Assembly (NCBI GenBank): GCA_020438845.1
Contig: JAGQTV010000051.1
Location: forward strand, 1 to 64,000
DNA: 64,000 bases
Direction: 5' to 3'
Source of the DNA: Mycobacterium sp.
GTDB lineage: Bacteria; Actinomycetota; Actinomycetes; Mycobacteriales; Mycobacteriaceae
Part shown: in pieces, positions 15,150 to 23,380 of the stretch
How positions within the stretch are numbered: position 1 is the stretch's first letter
Layout of the letters: each line of letters starts with the position of its first letter
The notes under the pieces: model-generated
Seen by the model: the letters and a program-made list of their open reading frames with translations, nothing else
What the model was told of the DNA's origin: nothing
Database searches by the model: none
Made by a program: the position numbers and the translations under genes

Positions 15150-17422
15150 ACGCCAGTCCTTTCCGGTGCCCTCAATGCGGCAGACCTGAGTGCGGCAACC
15201 ACGGCAGCCTGACCGAGCGCCAAACCGCCGTCGTTACAAGGAACGATACGGTGCGTCAGCACCTCGTAGCCGCTCTTGTTCAAGGATGCCCGAAGACCAT
15301 GCAGCAGTAAACGATTGACGAACACTCCCCCGGTCAGCCCGATGACGCCGACTCCGGCCGCCGCAGCACAGTGCACTGCGGCCCCCGCGGTGGCTCGGAT
15401 GACGGCCTGATGAAAGCCAGCGGCGAGGTCGGCCCGGTCGACACCGGACCGCAGCCCGTCCACCAGGCCCACGACCACCGGTCTCGGGTCGATGATCCCG
15501 CCCATCACGCCGAAGTCCAGCGCGTACGCACGCCCGGAGCGGGCCAGAGTCTCGAGTTCGACCGCGGCCTGGCCCTCGTAGCTGACCTGCTGGCAGACCC
15601 CGAGCAAGCTGGCGACTCCGTCGAACAGTCGGCCCATGCTCGTCGTCGTTACGCACCCGACCCCTCGGGGAATCTGTTGGGCCAGGACGTGCAGACCCAA
15701 CTCACCGACGGCGGTCACCGGCGGCAGGTCTGGCCCCCAGTCGATTCCGGCGCGAGTCAGCAGATCCAGGGCGATGCGGGCGGGTTGGCGGACCGCTCCC
15801 TCTCCTCCAGGCAGCGCGAACGGCGCCAGATGCCCGACCCGGGTGAATTCGACCGGGTCTGTGATTACCAGAAGTTCCCCGCCCCAGATGGTCCCGTCCG
15901 GACCGTAGCCGGTGCCGTCGAATGTCACCGCGACGATCGGTGTGCCCAGGCGCCCGCAATCGGCGAGCAGCGAAACGGCGTGGGCATGGTGGTGCTGCAC
16001 CGCGACGACGGGCTGGCCGCCGGCCTTCCGGTGCGCCCACGAGGTGGTGGCATACCCGGGGTGCAGGTCACGGGCGAGGACGTCGGGTCGGCGGCCGGTC
16101 ATGAAGGCAAGGTGGTTCGCCGCGGCCTCGAAGCAGGTCTGGGTGCGCGGGTCGGCCATGTCACCGAGATGGGACGACAGATGAGCCTGTGCCGCCCTGT
16201 CCGGCGAGGGCCCCATCAGGCAGAACGTGGTCTTGAGATCCCCGCCGGTGGCCAGGATGACCTCGGTCGGCTTGCCGTCCACGGACACCGGCAGCGGTGC
16301 ATAGCCGCGCGATCGCCGGATCGGCACTTCCCGGCCCTGATCGTCGACGGCGACGACGGAGTCCTCGCACGGTACGTGGATCGGCCGGTCGTGGGTGAGG
16401 ATGACGTCGGCCAGGCCCTCGATCCAGTCCAGGTCCTCATCCCGGAAGACGATCGGCGAGCCGCCCTGATTGGCCGAAGTCATCACCAACGGTATCGGGC
16501 CCAGCCGATCGAAGAGCAGATGATGCAGCGGCGAATAGGCCAGCATCAGACCAAGGTCGGCCAGGCCGGGAGCCACCGCCTCCGAGACGGCTCCAGGGCT
16601 GGCGGCCACAAGGACGATTGGCGCGGCCGGAGACGTCAGCGCCGCCGCTGCCGCATCGTCGATCAGGGCGAGTTTTCGCGCCGACTCGAGGTCTGCTGTC
16701 ATCACCGCAAAGGGCTTGGCGGGCCTGTTCTTTCGCACTCTCAACTGTGTGACGACACCGTCGTGGTCGGCCCGGCAAGCCAGATGGAAACCGCCAATCC
16801 CCTTGATCGCGAGAATTTTCCCGGCCAGAACCGCATCCGCGGCGGCATCGAGGGACGCCGACAACACCGGCCCGCAGTCCGGGCAAGCGATGGTCTGCGC
16901 ATGGAATCGTCTGTCCAGCGGATCGCGATACTCCGCTGCACAGGCGGCGCACATCGGAAAGCGCGCCATTGTGGTGGCCGGCCGGTCATACGGCAGATCG
17001 GCGATCACCGTGTAGCGGGGCCCGCAGTTGGTGCAGGTGATAAAGGGATGGCCGAACCGGCGGTCAGCCGGATCTCTCATCTCACGCAGGCAGTCCGCGC
17101 AGATCGCTATATCCGGTGGCACCAGAGTCCGGGCGTCGTCGCCGCTTAGGCTTCCGGTGATCTCAAAGGCCGTCGCACCGCAGGGTTCCAACGTGGTGAC
17201 CTGCAGGCTGTCGATACGCGCCATCGGCGGCGGGCGGTCCTGCAGTGCGGCGATCGCGGCCTCGACGTCGCGCACGGGCCCTTCGAACTCGCCGTGCACC
17301 GAACCGGCGTCGTTGTAAACCCAACCGGCCAGCCCGAATTCAGCAGCAATCCGCGCCACGGCTGGGCGGAACCCCACCCCCTGGACCACGCCAGTGATGT
17401 CGAGGCGAACCCGGACGGTCAC
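15122..17422 (-). CDS. hypF: Carbamoyltransferase HypF
   Basis: HypF converts carbamoyl phosphate to carbamoyl-AMP and loads HypE. All domains are in order over 766 residues: acylphosphatase (ITGVVQGVGFRP near residue 10), two zinc-finger pairs (CADCLREM, CTNCGPRY, CAACAAEY, CPDCGP near 105-185), a YrdC-like domain (FAVMTADLE, MTSANQGG) and a Kae1-like domain (VQHHHAHAVSL, VTFDGTGYG). The start is the GTG at 17422; only 30 bp separate it from the divergent hypA start, so both promoters overlap or the genes are leaderless. Confidence 0.95.
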   Translation of the reverse strand: MTVRVRLDITGVVQGVGFRPAVARIAAEFGLAGWVYNDAGSVHGEFEGPVRDVEAAIAALQDRPPPMARIDSLQVTTLEPCGATAFEITGSLSGDDARTLVPPDIAICADCLREMRDPADRRFGHPFITCTNCGPRYTVIADLPYDRPATTMARFPMCAACAAEYRDPLDRRFHAQTIACPDCGPVLSASLDAAADAVLAGKILAIKGIGGFHLACRADHDGVVTQLRVRKNRPAKPFAVMTADLESARKLALIDDAAAAALTSPAAPIVLVAASPGAVSEAVAPGLADLGLMLAYSPLHHLLFDRLGPIPLVMTSANQGGSPIVFRDEDLDWIEGLADVILTHDRPIHVPCEDSVVAVDDQGREVPIRRSRGYAPLPVSVDGKPTEVILATGGDLKTTFCLMGPSPDRAAQAHLSSHLGDMADPRTQTCFEAAANHLAFMTGRRPDVLARDLHPGYATTSWAHRKAGGQPVVAVQHHHAHAVSLLADCGRLGTPIVAVTFDGTGYGPDGTIWGGELLVITDPVEFTRVGHLAPFALPGGEGAVRQPARIALDLLTRAGIDWGPDLPPVTAVGELGLHVLAQQIPRGVGCVTTTSMGRLFDGVASLLGVCQQVSYEGQAAVELETLARSGRAYALDFGVMGGIIDPRPVVVGLVDGLRSGVDRADLAAGFHQAVIRATAGAAVHCAAAAGVGVIGLTGGVFVNRLLLHGLRASLNKSGYEVLTHRIVPCNDGGLALGQAAVVAALRSAALRAPERTGVCASESPGR

Positions 17423-17452
17423 CACAAACACGCTAGTCGTAGGGTTGCGTCG

Positions 17453-17788
17453 ATGCACGAACTGTCGCTGTGCCAGGCGATTGCCGGTGTGGTCAAGCCG
17501 CACGCCGCTGGCCGTCGCGTCGAGGTGGTGCGACTTAAGGTAGGCGCGTTGCGTCAAGTGGTGCCCGAGACCCTGTCCTTCTGCTGGACGTTGGTGCGCG
17601 ATCACCAGGACATGCCCGACGCCGAGTTGGAGTTGGAACTCGTTCCGGCCGAAGTTGCCTGCCGAGCCTGCGGAGAGCAGTCGCAGATCACCTCTCGGTG
17701 GTCGGTTCGCTGCCCGCGCTGCGACAGCGCGGACGTCGCAGTGGTACACGGCGAGGAGTTCCTGGTGACTTCCGTAGACGTGAGCTAG
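17453..17788 (+). CDS. hypA: Hydrogenase nickel incorporation protein HypA
   Basis: A 111-residue nickel metallochaperone: MHELSLCQ provides the N-terminal Ni site (His2), and CRACGEQ with CPRCDS forms the structural zinc site near residues 73-92. HypA docks with HypB to insert Ni into the hydrogenase large subunit. It is the first gene of the plus-strand arm and is followed by hypB after 13 bp. Confidence 0.94.
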   Translation: MHELSLCQAIAGVVKPHAAGRRVEVVRLKVGALRQVVPETLSFCWTLVRDHQDMPDAELELELVPAEVACRACGEQSQITSRWSVRCPRCDSADVAVVHGEEFLVTSVDVS

Positions 17789-17801
17789 AGAGGTAGACGG
17801 G

Positions 17802-18608
17802 ATGGGACGATTCCACCGCCACGACGACGGCACTGTGCACAGCCACGATCATGACGAGCACGCCCACGAGCATGCACACGGCGACCATGGCGGCTACGCC
17901 ACCGGCACCGAGCGGATCGAGGTGCTCGAGTCGATCTTCGCCGAGAATGACAACCGCGCCGCGGGGAATCGGGAACTGTTCGATTCCAACGGAATTCGCG
18001 CGTTGAACTTGATGAGTTCACCGGGCTCGGGAAAGACGACGGTGCTGGCGGCCACCCTGGACGCACTCGTCCCCGAATTCGCCGTGGGGATCGTCGAGGG
18101 CGACATCGCCACCGATCTCGACGCCGCGAAGTTGGAGGGTCGGGGCGCGCAGATCTCGTTGCTGAACACCGCTGACGGGTTCGGCGGTGAATGCCACCTC
18201 GACGCCCCGATGGTGCACCGTGCGCTACACGGCCTGAACCTTCCGCAACTGGACCTGGTGATCATCGAGAACGTTGGAAACCTGGTGTGCCCGGCTGAGT
18301 TTGACGTCGGCGAGCATGCCAAGGCGATGGTGTACTCGGTTACCGAGGGCGAGGACAAGCCGCTGAAGTACCCGGTGATGTTCCGGGCGGTGGACGTGGT
18401 GCTGCTCAACAAGATCGATCTGGTTCCTTACCTCGACGCCAACGTTGAGACCTACGTTGCGCAGGTGCGTCAGGTCAACCCGACTGCTGTGGTCATACCG
18501 GTCAGCGCCCGGACCGGTGAAGGGATGGCCGCATGGTTCGATTGGTTGCGCGGGTTCGCCGCTCCCGGCGAGCAAATCCCCGACGATGAGGCAGAGAGGA
18601 AGTCCTGA
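17802..18608 (+). CDS. hypB: Hydrogenase nickel incorporation GTPase HypB
   Basis: A 268-residue SIMIBI GTPase with an N-terminal His-rich nickel store (at least 12 His in the first 30 residues, for example HDHDEHAHEHAHGDH), P-loop SSPGSGKTT near residue 72, EGDIATD, and NKIDLVPY for guanine binding. It couples GTP hydrolysis to Ni delivery. The next gene starts 1 bp after its stop. Confidence 0.96.
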   Translation: MGRFHRHDDGTVHSHDHDEHAHEHAHGDHGGYATGTERIEVLESIFAENDNRAAGNRELFDSNGIRALNLMSSPGSGKTTVLAATLDALVPEFAVGIVEGDIATDLDAAKLEGRGAQISLLNTADGFGGECHLDAPMVHRALHGLNLPQLDLVIIENVGNLVCPAEFDVGEHAKAMVYSVTEGEDKPLKYPVMFRAVDVVLLNKIDLVPYLDANVETYVAQVRQVNPTAVVIPVSARTGEGMAAWFDWLRGFAAPGEQIPDDEAERKS

Positions 18609-18609
18609 C

Positions 18610-18987
18610 ATGGCAGCCGATCGAAGGCACGTCGTTATCGGTTTCGACAGGCCCGAACAGATCCGGGGCGGCTTCGACCGATTGGCCGCCCTCGCCGAGG
18701 CCGGCGATCTGAAGATCGTCGATGTCGAGTTCATCCACTCCATTCGGGGCGTGCCCAGCACAGTCCGTGCCGGCCAGATCGATCCCGACCTGGCCGGTTA
18801 CGATGGCGCCAACGCCGGCCTGCTCAGCCAGAGCGACCTCGACATCGTCGCTGACGCCATCCCCGTCGGGTCGATGGCGGCCGTCATCCTCTACGACGGG
18901 ACGTCGATAGGCGCTGCGCTGACGGCGTGGTCAGGCGACGGGGCAACGGTGATACGCGAGGGCCTCGGCGCAAGCCTTGCGGGTTGA
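18610..18987 (+). CDS. DUF6325-like small protein in the hypAB operon
   Basis: A 125-residue protein with the look of the DUF6325 group: RRHVVIGFDRPEQI, LAEAGDLKIVDVEFIHS, GLLSQSDLDIVADAIPVGS, AAVILYD. The function is unknown. It begins 1 bp after hypB, with its GAGGAAG ribosome binding site inside hypB, so it is translationally coupled to nickel-insertion genes. Its last 97 bp overlap, antisense, the 3' end of the first MASE1-PP2C gene. The family call is from pattern memory only. Confidence 0.78.
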   Translation: MAADRRHVVIGFDRPEQIRGGFDRLAALAEAGDLKIVDVEFIHSIRGVPSTVRAGQIDPDLAGYDGANAGLLSQSDLDIVADAIPVGSMAAVILYDGTSIGAALTAWSGDGATVIREGLGASLAG

Positions 18988-21098
18988 CCGAACTGCACGA
19001 CCACCAAGCAGACGTCGTCGGAGCGAGGCGGCGGGGCGAGTTTTTCGACAATGCGGGCGGAGTCGAGTAAAGCCTCCGGGGGACCTGCGGCGACGACACT
19101 CTCCGCGCGCGAGATACCAGCCGACACCGCGAGCCCCCCGGCTTCCACCAATCCGTCGGTGTACATCACCAGGATGTCTCCGGGACTAACCGCCACGATG
19201 CCCTCGTCATAGTCGACGTCATCCAATGGTCCCAGCACCGGGCCGTTGGCGTCGGAGAGTCGGATCACCTCACCGGTCTTCGCCCTGCGCAGAAACGCCG
19301 GCGGATGTCCGGCCGAGCAATACGACAGCATGCCGGTGTCGTGATCCACGACCGCCACCATCGATGTCGCGAAGTCTCCGCTGATGACGTTACCGGCGAA
19401 AGCGTTGAGGTCGCCGAGCAATTGGGCGGGAGTCTGGCCCCGGTGCGCGAAAGCTCGGCTGGCGCTGCGCAACTGAGCCATGTCCTCCACCGCCACCAGT
19501 CCGTGTCCGACGACGTCGCCGACCGCAAGGTAAGTACGGTTCTCCGACAGCGGCATCAAGTCGTACCAGTCACCGCCGAGACCGTGGACCACATCGGAGG
19601 GTTCGTAGCAGACGCTGTATCGGAGCCCGACGATGTTGGGGTTCCCGTCCGGATGCAGCGCGGCGTGCAACACCACGGCCCGGGCGTGCTCATCGGCGTA
19701 GGCTTGGGCCCGTTCGAGGGCCTGTCCGGCCATCGACCCTGCCGTTGACAGGTAGGCCACCTGCTCGGCATCGAAACCCTGCGGTTCGGTCCAACCCAAG
19801 AGCAGAACGCCGCTTACGCTTCGCCCCGAATCCAGGGGCCATGCCGCCGCCGACTGAGCTCCGCTCACCCAGATGCCCTCAGCCAAGACACCCCCGTTGT
19901 GAACGTACCCGTCCACGGAGGACACAAGAACGGGCTTCGCCGTCCGGACTGCGGCGACCGCTATGCACGGCTCGTTCATCGCAAGCGCTTCGGCAGGATC
20001 TTCCGGATCCCCAAAGGGGGTAACCCAGATCAGCCATCGGCGGTCATGGCTCAGCAGGCCCAGCTTGAACCACGTCGCGCCCACGTCGCTCAGCAACTGG
20101 TGCTCAACGACCCGGGCGACCTCGCGCGGGGTCGGGGCCGCCGACATTTGCTGGGCCAGCACCGACAGTGATTCCAGCCGCAGACGCTCTCCTCGTTCGA
20201 CGTCGCGTTCCCGGACCGCACTGGTCCGCTTGGCCACCTCCTGGGCGGTGATCATCGCGGTCACAACCGCGACCGCGATGAACAGTTGGGTCAGCGCCAC
20301 CTTGTGGGTGTCCGATCCACCCGCAGCCGATATCAGCCCCCTGTGCTGCACGCCGCTGACGTAACTGCCGACGAGCGCGATCACGGACCCGGTGAGGGCG
20401 GTCCCGATGACGCTGAGTCGCAGTGCGGACCAGGCGAGAACCGGCAAAATCACGGTTCCAGGCAGGATGTGCGCCCCGAACCCCACTGCTGCGGTCACCG
20501 CGGCGGCGACCAGGACCACGACCGTCTCGACGGGCCGGGCCGTCAGAATGTCGGCCTGCTTAGGCCACAGCAGGATAGTGGACCCCAGGACCAGGATGCT
20601 GATGCCGTCGCCGGCCCACCACTGGAACAGTTCGCCGTGAAATGGTTGCCCGGTGAGTGCCCAGTCGGAACCCGTTTCGACGAAACTGCCGACCATCGGC
20701 GCGACCACGCAGGCTCCTGCGACGTATACGCCCAAATCCCTCGTTCGGCGCAGATCAGGGGTTCGTCCCAGCCAGGCCAACACCAGGGCAGCGCCGAGCA
20801 ACCCTTCGACCACATCGGCCAGCGCATAGCCCAGCGCCCCCGAAACTCCGCCCGCTATCGTGTGGGTCACCAATTCCGCCGCCACAACCGCCGCGGCCAC
20901 GGCGGGCCAGCGCGAGCGCGGGCTCAGCAAAAATGCCGCCATGCCGATCCCGGCCGGACCGTAGAAATTCGATTCCTCGCTCGCGCCGAAAATCTGTGCG
21001 GACAATCCCGTTGAGGCGAAATAGGGAAGAAAGACCACGAAGAAAGTTCTGAGTGACGCGCTGAGATTTCCCGGGACACGCCTCATCGGTTCGGCCAC
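18891..21098 (-). CDS. MASE1-GAF-SpoIIE/PP2C phosphatase, paralogue 1
   Basis: A membrane-anchored PP2C-type phosphatase. The N-terminal MASE1 region has about eight helices up to residue 290, then a short coiled linker, a GAF domain (about 320-480) and a SpoIIE catalytic domain with GLGGDWYDL, GDVVGHGL, SYCSAGHPP and MYTDGLVEAGG. Such enzymes usually dephosphorylate anti-anti-sigma factors. The GTG at 21098 (GGGGGACTC upstream) gives 735 residues; an upstream GTG at 21179 is possible. The C-terminal tail overlaps the DUF6325-like gene. It is the last of three tandem paralogues. Confidence 0.88.
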   Translation of the reverse strand: MAEPMRRVPGNLSASLRTFFVVFLPYFASTGLSAQIFGASEESNFYGPAGIGMAAFLLSPRSRWPAVAAAVVAAELVTHTIAGGVSGALGYALADVVEGLLGAALVLAWLGRTPDLRRTRDLGVYVAGACVVAPMVGSFVETGSDWALTGQPFHGELFQWWAGDGISILVLGSTILLWPKQADILTARPVETVVVLVAAAVTAAVGFGAHILPGTVILPVLAWSALRLSVIGTALTGSVIALVGSYVSGVQHRGLISAAGGSDTHKVALTQLFIAVAVVTAMITAQEVAKRTSAVRERDVERGERLRLESLSVLAQQMSAAPTPREVARVVEHQLLSDVGATWFKLGLLSHDRRWLIWVTPFGDPEDPAEALAMNEPCIAVAAVRTAKPVLVSSVDGYVHNGGVLAEGIWVSGAQSAAAWPLDSGRSVSGVLLLGWTEPQGFDAEQVAYLSTAGSMAGQALERAQAYADEHARAVVLHAALHPDGNPNIVGLRYSVCYEPSDVVHGLGGDWYDLMPLSENRTYLAVGDVVGHGLVAVEDMAQLRSASRAFAHRGQTPAQLLGDLNAFAGNVISGDFATSMVAVVDHDTGMLSYCSAGHPPAFLRRAKTGEVIRLSDANGPVLGPLDDVDYDEGIVAVSPGDILVMYTDGLVEAGGLAVSAGISRAESVVAAGPPEALLDSARIVEKLAPPPRSDDVCLVVVQFGQPARLAPRPSRITVAPSPDHAVSAAPIDVPS

Positions 21099-21196
21099 CG
21101 AGTCCCCCCGATTAAGGCCGATCCCCACCCGCCGCCCAAACACGGTCCCAAAGCCTACGCCCCCGATCGGTCCTCCCACCGCACGCTAAACGGGCA

Positions 21197-23371
21197 TCAA
21201 CGAACTTCGGCGAACCGCACGGCGAGGATGCAGAGTTCGCCGCCGCCGGAAGGCGCCAGACTCTCCAGAAGTTCGCGGCAGAGTTCGGCCACCGGCGTGC
21301 TGCAGTCCCAGTCGGCGATCGCCCGCCGCACGCGAGCTATCCCGTCCTCGATGGCCAAACCGTCGTGTTCAACCAGGCCATCGGTGTACATGACGAGAAG
21401 GTCGTCCTTTTCGACGCGCAGACTGGCGTCTGCGTAGCCCTCTTGCGCCTTGTGGCCCAGCACGGGCCCGCTGGCGTCGGCCAGCGCGATCACCTCGCCG
21501 GTACCCGCTCTGCGCAGCAACGGCACCGGGTGACCGGCCAGGCAATACGACAGCGCGCCCTCGTCCGAGTCCGCGATGACCACCGCCATCGTGGCGAACT
21601 TGCCGTGGCTGACATGGCGGGTGAAGCCGTTGACTTCGGTGAGTAGCCGAGCTGGCGGTAGGCCTTGGTGGGCCAGCGCGCGGCCGGCGCTGCGCACCTG
21701 GGCCATGTCCTCGATCGCCGGTAGCCCGTGACCGGCCACATCACCGACCGCGAGGTAGGTCCGCTTGCCGGGCAGCGCCATCACGTCGTACCAGTCCCCG
21801 GCGAGGCTATGCCCGAGGTCGGCGAATTCGCTGGTGACGTACACCTGGAGACCAGGAGTGTCCGCCGAGTTGATCGGTAGCACCGCCGACTGCAGCACCG
21901 CCGCGTCAGCTACTTCGTCCACAAAGGCGCGTGCGCGCATCAAGGCCTGGCCGGCCAGAGCGGCAACCGCCGCAATGTAGGCCAGCTGGGCCTCATTCAG
22001 CGGCTGGGCTTCGGACCACCCCAGCAGCAACGTTCCGATCGGCCGCTTTCCGCTGGTGAGCGGCCACCCCACCACCGACTCCGTCTGACTGATCTGCAGC
22101 CAATGCACATTGTCCCTGTAACGCTGGAGATAGTCGCTCGCGGACGGCACCAGAATCGGCTGCCCGTTCCGGACGGCATCGGTGACGACACTGGGAACGC
22201 TGATTGCAACGCCGTCGCCGAACTCCGCGAGCACCGCCGGCGGGAATCCGGCCATGGTGACCCACTCGAGGCGATCCCCGTCCGGGGTGACCAGCCCGAG
22301 GGCAAGCGACATGGCGCCCGCGTCGTTGAGCACGTGTTCGGTGAGTGCTGCCCCGATATCGTCCGGCGTCAGCGCGGCCGACAGCTGCTGAGCCAGTCGG
22401 GACAGTGTCTCCAGCCTCTTGCGTTCGCGTCGGTCGGCTTCTCCGGACCGAACCGCAGCGAGCCGGCCGGAAGCCTCCTGAGCGACAAGCATGCTGACGA
22501 CCACGACCACGGCCACGAAGACCTGCGTCAGCGCAACGCGAAGCGGCAGCGATACATCGATGGTGCTGAACAATCCGTGGCCGCGGGTCGCCATGATGTT
22601 GGCCAGCAGCGCCGCCACCGCCCCGGCCATGGCAGCGCCGATCATGTCGAGCCGCAGCGCCGCCCAGGCCAGTACCGGCAGGATCAGAAATGACGGTGGC
22701 GCTTCCGTCCAGAAAGCGGCGATGGTGAGCAATGACGTCGCGGCAAGTACGCCCAACGCTTCCAGCCTGCGCGCAAGCACGATATCGCGCTGTTTAGACC
22801 ACAGCAGGATCGGCGAAGCCACTACCAACACACCGAGCGCGTCGCCGGCCCACCAATTGACCACCGTGCTCAACCAGGGCGTGAGGGCCTGGTTCGAGCT
22901 CACGGTGCCGCCGATCAGTGCACCGAAGAACGGCCCGGCCGCACACGCGCCCGCGATGAATGCGGCGAAATCCGACCTCTTGCGCAGGTCGGGTTTACCT
23001 GCGCACCAAGCCAGCGTCAGTGAGGCGCCAACGATCGGCTCCACCATGTTGGCCGCCGCGAATCCGATCGACACCCACGGCGGGCTGCCGAAGTAGGTGT
23101 CGACCAGAATCTCGGCGACCAGAATGGCGGCGATCACCGCCGGCCAGAGGGCGCGGCGGGAAAGCATCATGGCCGAGGCCGTGACGCCGGCGGCCGGGTA
23201 GAAGAACGTCGGCCCCAGCGTGGAGCCGAAGGACTCCCAGGCAAGCACCGCTCCCAGCGCGAAGGCCAGGAACACCACCAGGAACAATCGGGAAGCGCCC
23301 GATGCCCCCGATGCCCCCGATCCCCCCGATGCCACTGAGCGGCGCTTTTCCGGCACCGCTGCTGGGCTCAC
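21197..23371 (-). CDS. MASE1-GAF-SpoIIE/PP2C phosphatase, paralogue 2
   Basis: 724 residues with the same plan as its neighbours: Gly/Ser/Ala-rich N-terminus, MASE1 helices (FLVVFLAFALGAVLAW and LGPTFFYPAAGVTASA onward), a short helix rich in Arg/Glu, GAF, then PP2C with SLAGDWYDVMALPG near residue 523, GDVAGHGLPAIEDMAQ, CLAGHPVPLLRRAGTGEV and MYTDGLVEHDG. Catalytic Asp residues are intact. It begins 9 bp after the end of paralogue 3. Residues 12-22 come from a 9-bp tandem repeat. Confidence 0.9.
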   Translation of the reverse strand: MSPAAVPEKRRSVASGGSGASGASGASRLFLVVFLAFALGAVLAWESFGSTLGPTFFYPAAGVTASAMMLSRRALWPAVIAAILVAEILVDTYFGSPPWVSIGFAAANMVEPIVGASLTLAWCAGKPDLRKRSDFAAFIAGACAAGPFFGALIGGTVSSNQALTPWLSTVVNWWAGDALGVLVVASPILLWSKQRDIVLARRLEALGVLAATSLLTIAAFWTEAPPSFLILPVLAWAALRLDMIGAAMAGAVAALLANIMATRGHGLFSTIDVSLPLRVALTQVFVAVVVVVSMLVAQEASGRLAAVRSGEADRRERKRLETLSRLAQQLSAALTPDDIGAALTEHVLNDAGAMSLALGLVTPDGDRLEWVTMAGFPPAVLAEFGDGVAISVPSVVTDAVRNGQPILVPSASDYLQRYRDNVHWLQISQTESVVGWPLTSGKRPIGTLLLGWSEAQPLNEAQLAYIAAVAALAGQALMRARAFVDEVADAAVLQSAVLPINSADTPGLQVYVTSEFADLGHSLAGDWYDVMALPGKRTYLAVGDVAGHGLPAIEDMAQVRSAGRALAHQGLPPARLLTEVNGFTRHVSHGKFATMAVVIADSDEGALSYCLAGHPVPLLRRAGTGEVIALADASGPVLGHKAQEGYADASLRVEKDDLLVMYTDGLVEHDGLAIEDGIARVRRAIADWDCSTPVAELCRELLESLAPSGGGELCILAVRFAEVR
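23301..23336 (-). repeat. 9-bp tandem repeat inside PP2C paralogue 2
   Basis: CGATGCCCC twice, then CGATCCCCC and CGATGCCAC, four units in frame, encoding the repeated Gly-Ala-Ser stretch at the N-terminus of the phosphatase. Confidence 0.85.
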
Positions 23372-23380
23372 GACAGCAGC

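Noticed and set aside
15371-17149. 592-codon plus-strand frame over hypF
   Set aside because: Shadow of hypF; no start signal and no family resemblance.
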